A DNA stretch of 6,560 nt from assembly GCA_938023775.1 (NCBI GenBank), contig CALJDB010000174.1:1-6560 (forward strand). Direction: 5' to 3'. Numbering within the stretch: position 1 is the first letter of the stretch; every line of letters begins with the position of its first letter. The notes beneath the pieces were generated by a model. That model searched no databases. It saw only the letters and a list, made by a program, of their open reading frames with translations, and was not told the origin of the DNA. The DNA is from an uncultured Clostridia bacterium. GTDB taxonomy: Bacteria > Bacillota > Clostridia > Oscillospirales > Oscillospiraceae. This document shows, piece by piece, positions 5,741 to 6,560 of the stretch. Position numbers and translations under genes: made by a program.

Positions 5741-6274
5741 TCAGGCGTCGATGCTGATCCACATCGCCGGGCGGACGCCGCCGTCCACACTGCTGGCGTA
5801 ATCGCCCGCCATTCCGGAAAGTCCGGTGCTTTCGTTGTCGCCCGCGTCTACCACAAGGATGCCATGCTGGTCGATCGAGCCGGTCGCGCTGACATCAGCG
5901 GCATATTCCCGCCACTTGCCAGGCGTGCGCAGCCACCAGAGGAGCGTCTCGCCGGTCTCCGCGTTCTGCGCGATCCGGTCCGCGCTCCGGGGAAGATAAG
6001 CCTCGACCTCCTTGATGCTGAGCAGAAATACCCGGTCGACCGTGTTTTCTCCGGTATCGGTGCCGTACTTGCCGTTCGACTCGTTTTCCACCTCGCACTC
6101 TATGATCCTCGACTTTTCCTCCTCGGTGAATACGGAGGAATAGAAGTCGCCGTTCAGATAGGCGCGGATATCGCTCTCCGCCCACAAGACGGGACCGCCG
6201 GCGGGGTGATACGCCCGCGCGGAGAGGATCTTTTCGCTGAGGACCAGCGCCCGCCCCTCCTGGACCGCGAGCAC
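5741..6274 (-). CDS. DUF6273 domain protein (3' part of a frameshifted gene)
   Basis: The readable 177 residues from a GTG at 6274 resemble DUF6273, a domain of unknown function common in Clostridia and often attached to other domains. Visible features are VLSEKIL (11-17), an IRAYLNGDFY segment (36-45), FTEEEKSRI (49-57), DRVFLLSIKEVEAY (80-93), WWLRTPG (113-119) and the C-terminal GGVRPAMWI (165-173). The GTG is unlikely to be the true start. The same frame continues upstream as GGYDWR, which is the normal beginning of the domain core. Upstream of that point the sensible protein lies in the other frame (next entry). The most likely reading is one gene, 5741 to beyond 6560, broken by a one-base loss near 6287-6294. 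No convincing Shine-Dalgarno marks an independent start. It ends just before a strong hairpin. Confidence 0.75.
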   Translation of the reverse strand: MLAVQEGRALVLSEKILSARAYHPAGGPVLWAESDIRAYLNGDFYSSVFTEEEKSRIIECEVENESNGKYGTDTGENTVDRVFLLSIKEVEAYLPRSADRIAQNAETGETLLWWLRTPGKWREYAADVSATGSIDQHGILVVDAGDNESTGLSGMAGDYASSVDGGVRPAMWISIDA

Positions 6275-6560
6275 GCGCCAGTCATAGCCGCCTTGACCGG
6301 ATGCTGATCGCCGGCGGCGGTCATGAAGAACAGCGCGGGAGCGCCGAACTCCTCCTCGATCAGTCCGGCTGCGACGCCGGTGAAATCGGAGGTGATCTCG
6401 CGATTGAAAGTGCCGCGGGACACGTCGGCGCAGTAGCTGCGGGAGCCGTAAGCAAACATCAGCCCGATCGTCTCGCCCTTCAGGGACTCCGCCTTCAGAA
6501 CGGTCACGGTGGGATCGGTCGCACCGTCGCCGTTCAGCCCATGGACATAGCCCTCCGCCG
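6154..6560 (-). CDS. Neutral ceramidase-like domain, partial at window edge and frameshifted at its 3' side
   Basis: The reading frame is open to the right edge, so the N-terminus lies outside the window. The visible part follows the neutral/alkaline non-lysosomal ceramidase pattern. It has a glycine/Asp-rich stretch leading to DPTVTVLKAE, a strand region (GETIGLMFAYG), then ITSDFTG, an amphipathic helix and ALFFMTAAGDQHP. The family's signature is GDVSPN, whose Ser is the proposed nucleophile. Here the site reads GDQHPV, and the usual N-x-x-x-H-P strand (His is a zinc ligand in the Pseudomonas enzyme) reads AYGSRS. Catalysis as a ceramidase is therefore doubtful. Homology is sensible only from 6560 to about 6288. 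The remainder, down to the stop at 6154, is an out-of-frame reading of the DUF6273 region and should not be treated as real protein. The family call is moderate and rests on remembered family patterns. Confidence 0.55.
   Translation of the reverse strand, partial: AEGYVHGLNGDGATDPTVTVLKAESLKGETIGLMFAYGSRSYCADVSRGTFNREITSDFTGVAAGLIEEEFGAPALFFMTAAGDQHPVKAAMTGACSRSRRGGRWSSAKRSSPRGRITPPAVPSCGRRAISAPI

Noticed and set aside
6280..6300. Programmed -1 frameshift joining the ceramidase-like and DUF6273 parts
   Set aside because: There is no X XXY YYZ slippery heptamer at the junction and no obvious stimulating structure placed after it. A base loss or chimeric join is simpler.

Overview
The window is a GC-rich piece of a bacterial chromosome in which every supported gene lies on the minus strand, so transcription runs from high to low coordinates. 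The gene content suggests a GC-rich anaerobic Firmicute of the Clostridia, possibly Oscillospiraceae-like. It includes a release factor 2 with Firmicute-type promoter and Shine-Dalgarno signals, CapA-like proteins with Thr-Pro/Glu-Pro linkers, a zinc-ribbon/NPCBM membrane protein and a DUF6273 domain. This placement is inferred from family resemblance, not from a search.

Layout, in transcription order. (1) 6560-5741: a gene cut by the window edge. Its visible 5' part resembles the neutral ceramidase family and runs, out of frame, into a complete-looking DUF6273 domain. One missing base near 6287-6294 would explain the break. A strong GC-rich hairpin (5672-5703) follows it. (2) 5626-2153: a compact operon with a near-consensus promoter (TTTACA, 17 bp, TATAAT). 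It encodes prfB (release factor 2), then two tandem paralogous membrane-anchored CapA-family proteins. The first CapA start overlaps the prfB stop (ATGA), and the second follows 9 bp after the first. (3) 2152-1816: a 337-bp noncoding interval with a 120-bp almost fully self-complementary element and one copy of a ~73-bp repeat. (4) 1815-79: a zinc-ribbon, single-pass membrane protein with a helical repeat region and a C-terminal NPCBM-like domain, starting at TTG. (5) 78-1: a second copy of the ~73-bp repeat, cut by the window edge.

The prfB and capA genes should be co-transcribed, and translational coupling ties the first capA to release factor synthesis. The CapA proteins and the zinc-ribbon/NPCBM protein all look built to act at or outside the membrane, which suggests an envelope role. 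Nothing in the window links them to a defined pathway, and no capB/capC/pgs partners are present. I see no CRISPR array, tRNA, rRNA, transposase or clear defence system, and no new multi-gene system that I can defend. The most unusual features are the two 3'-end repeats, the palindromic element beside one of them, and the frameshifted ceramidase-like/DUF6273 junction.
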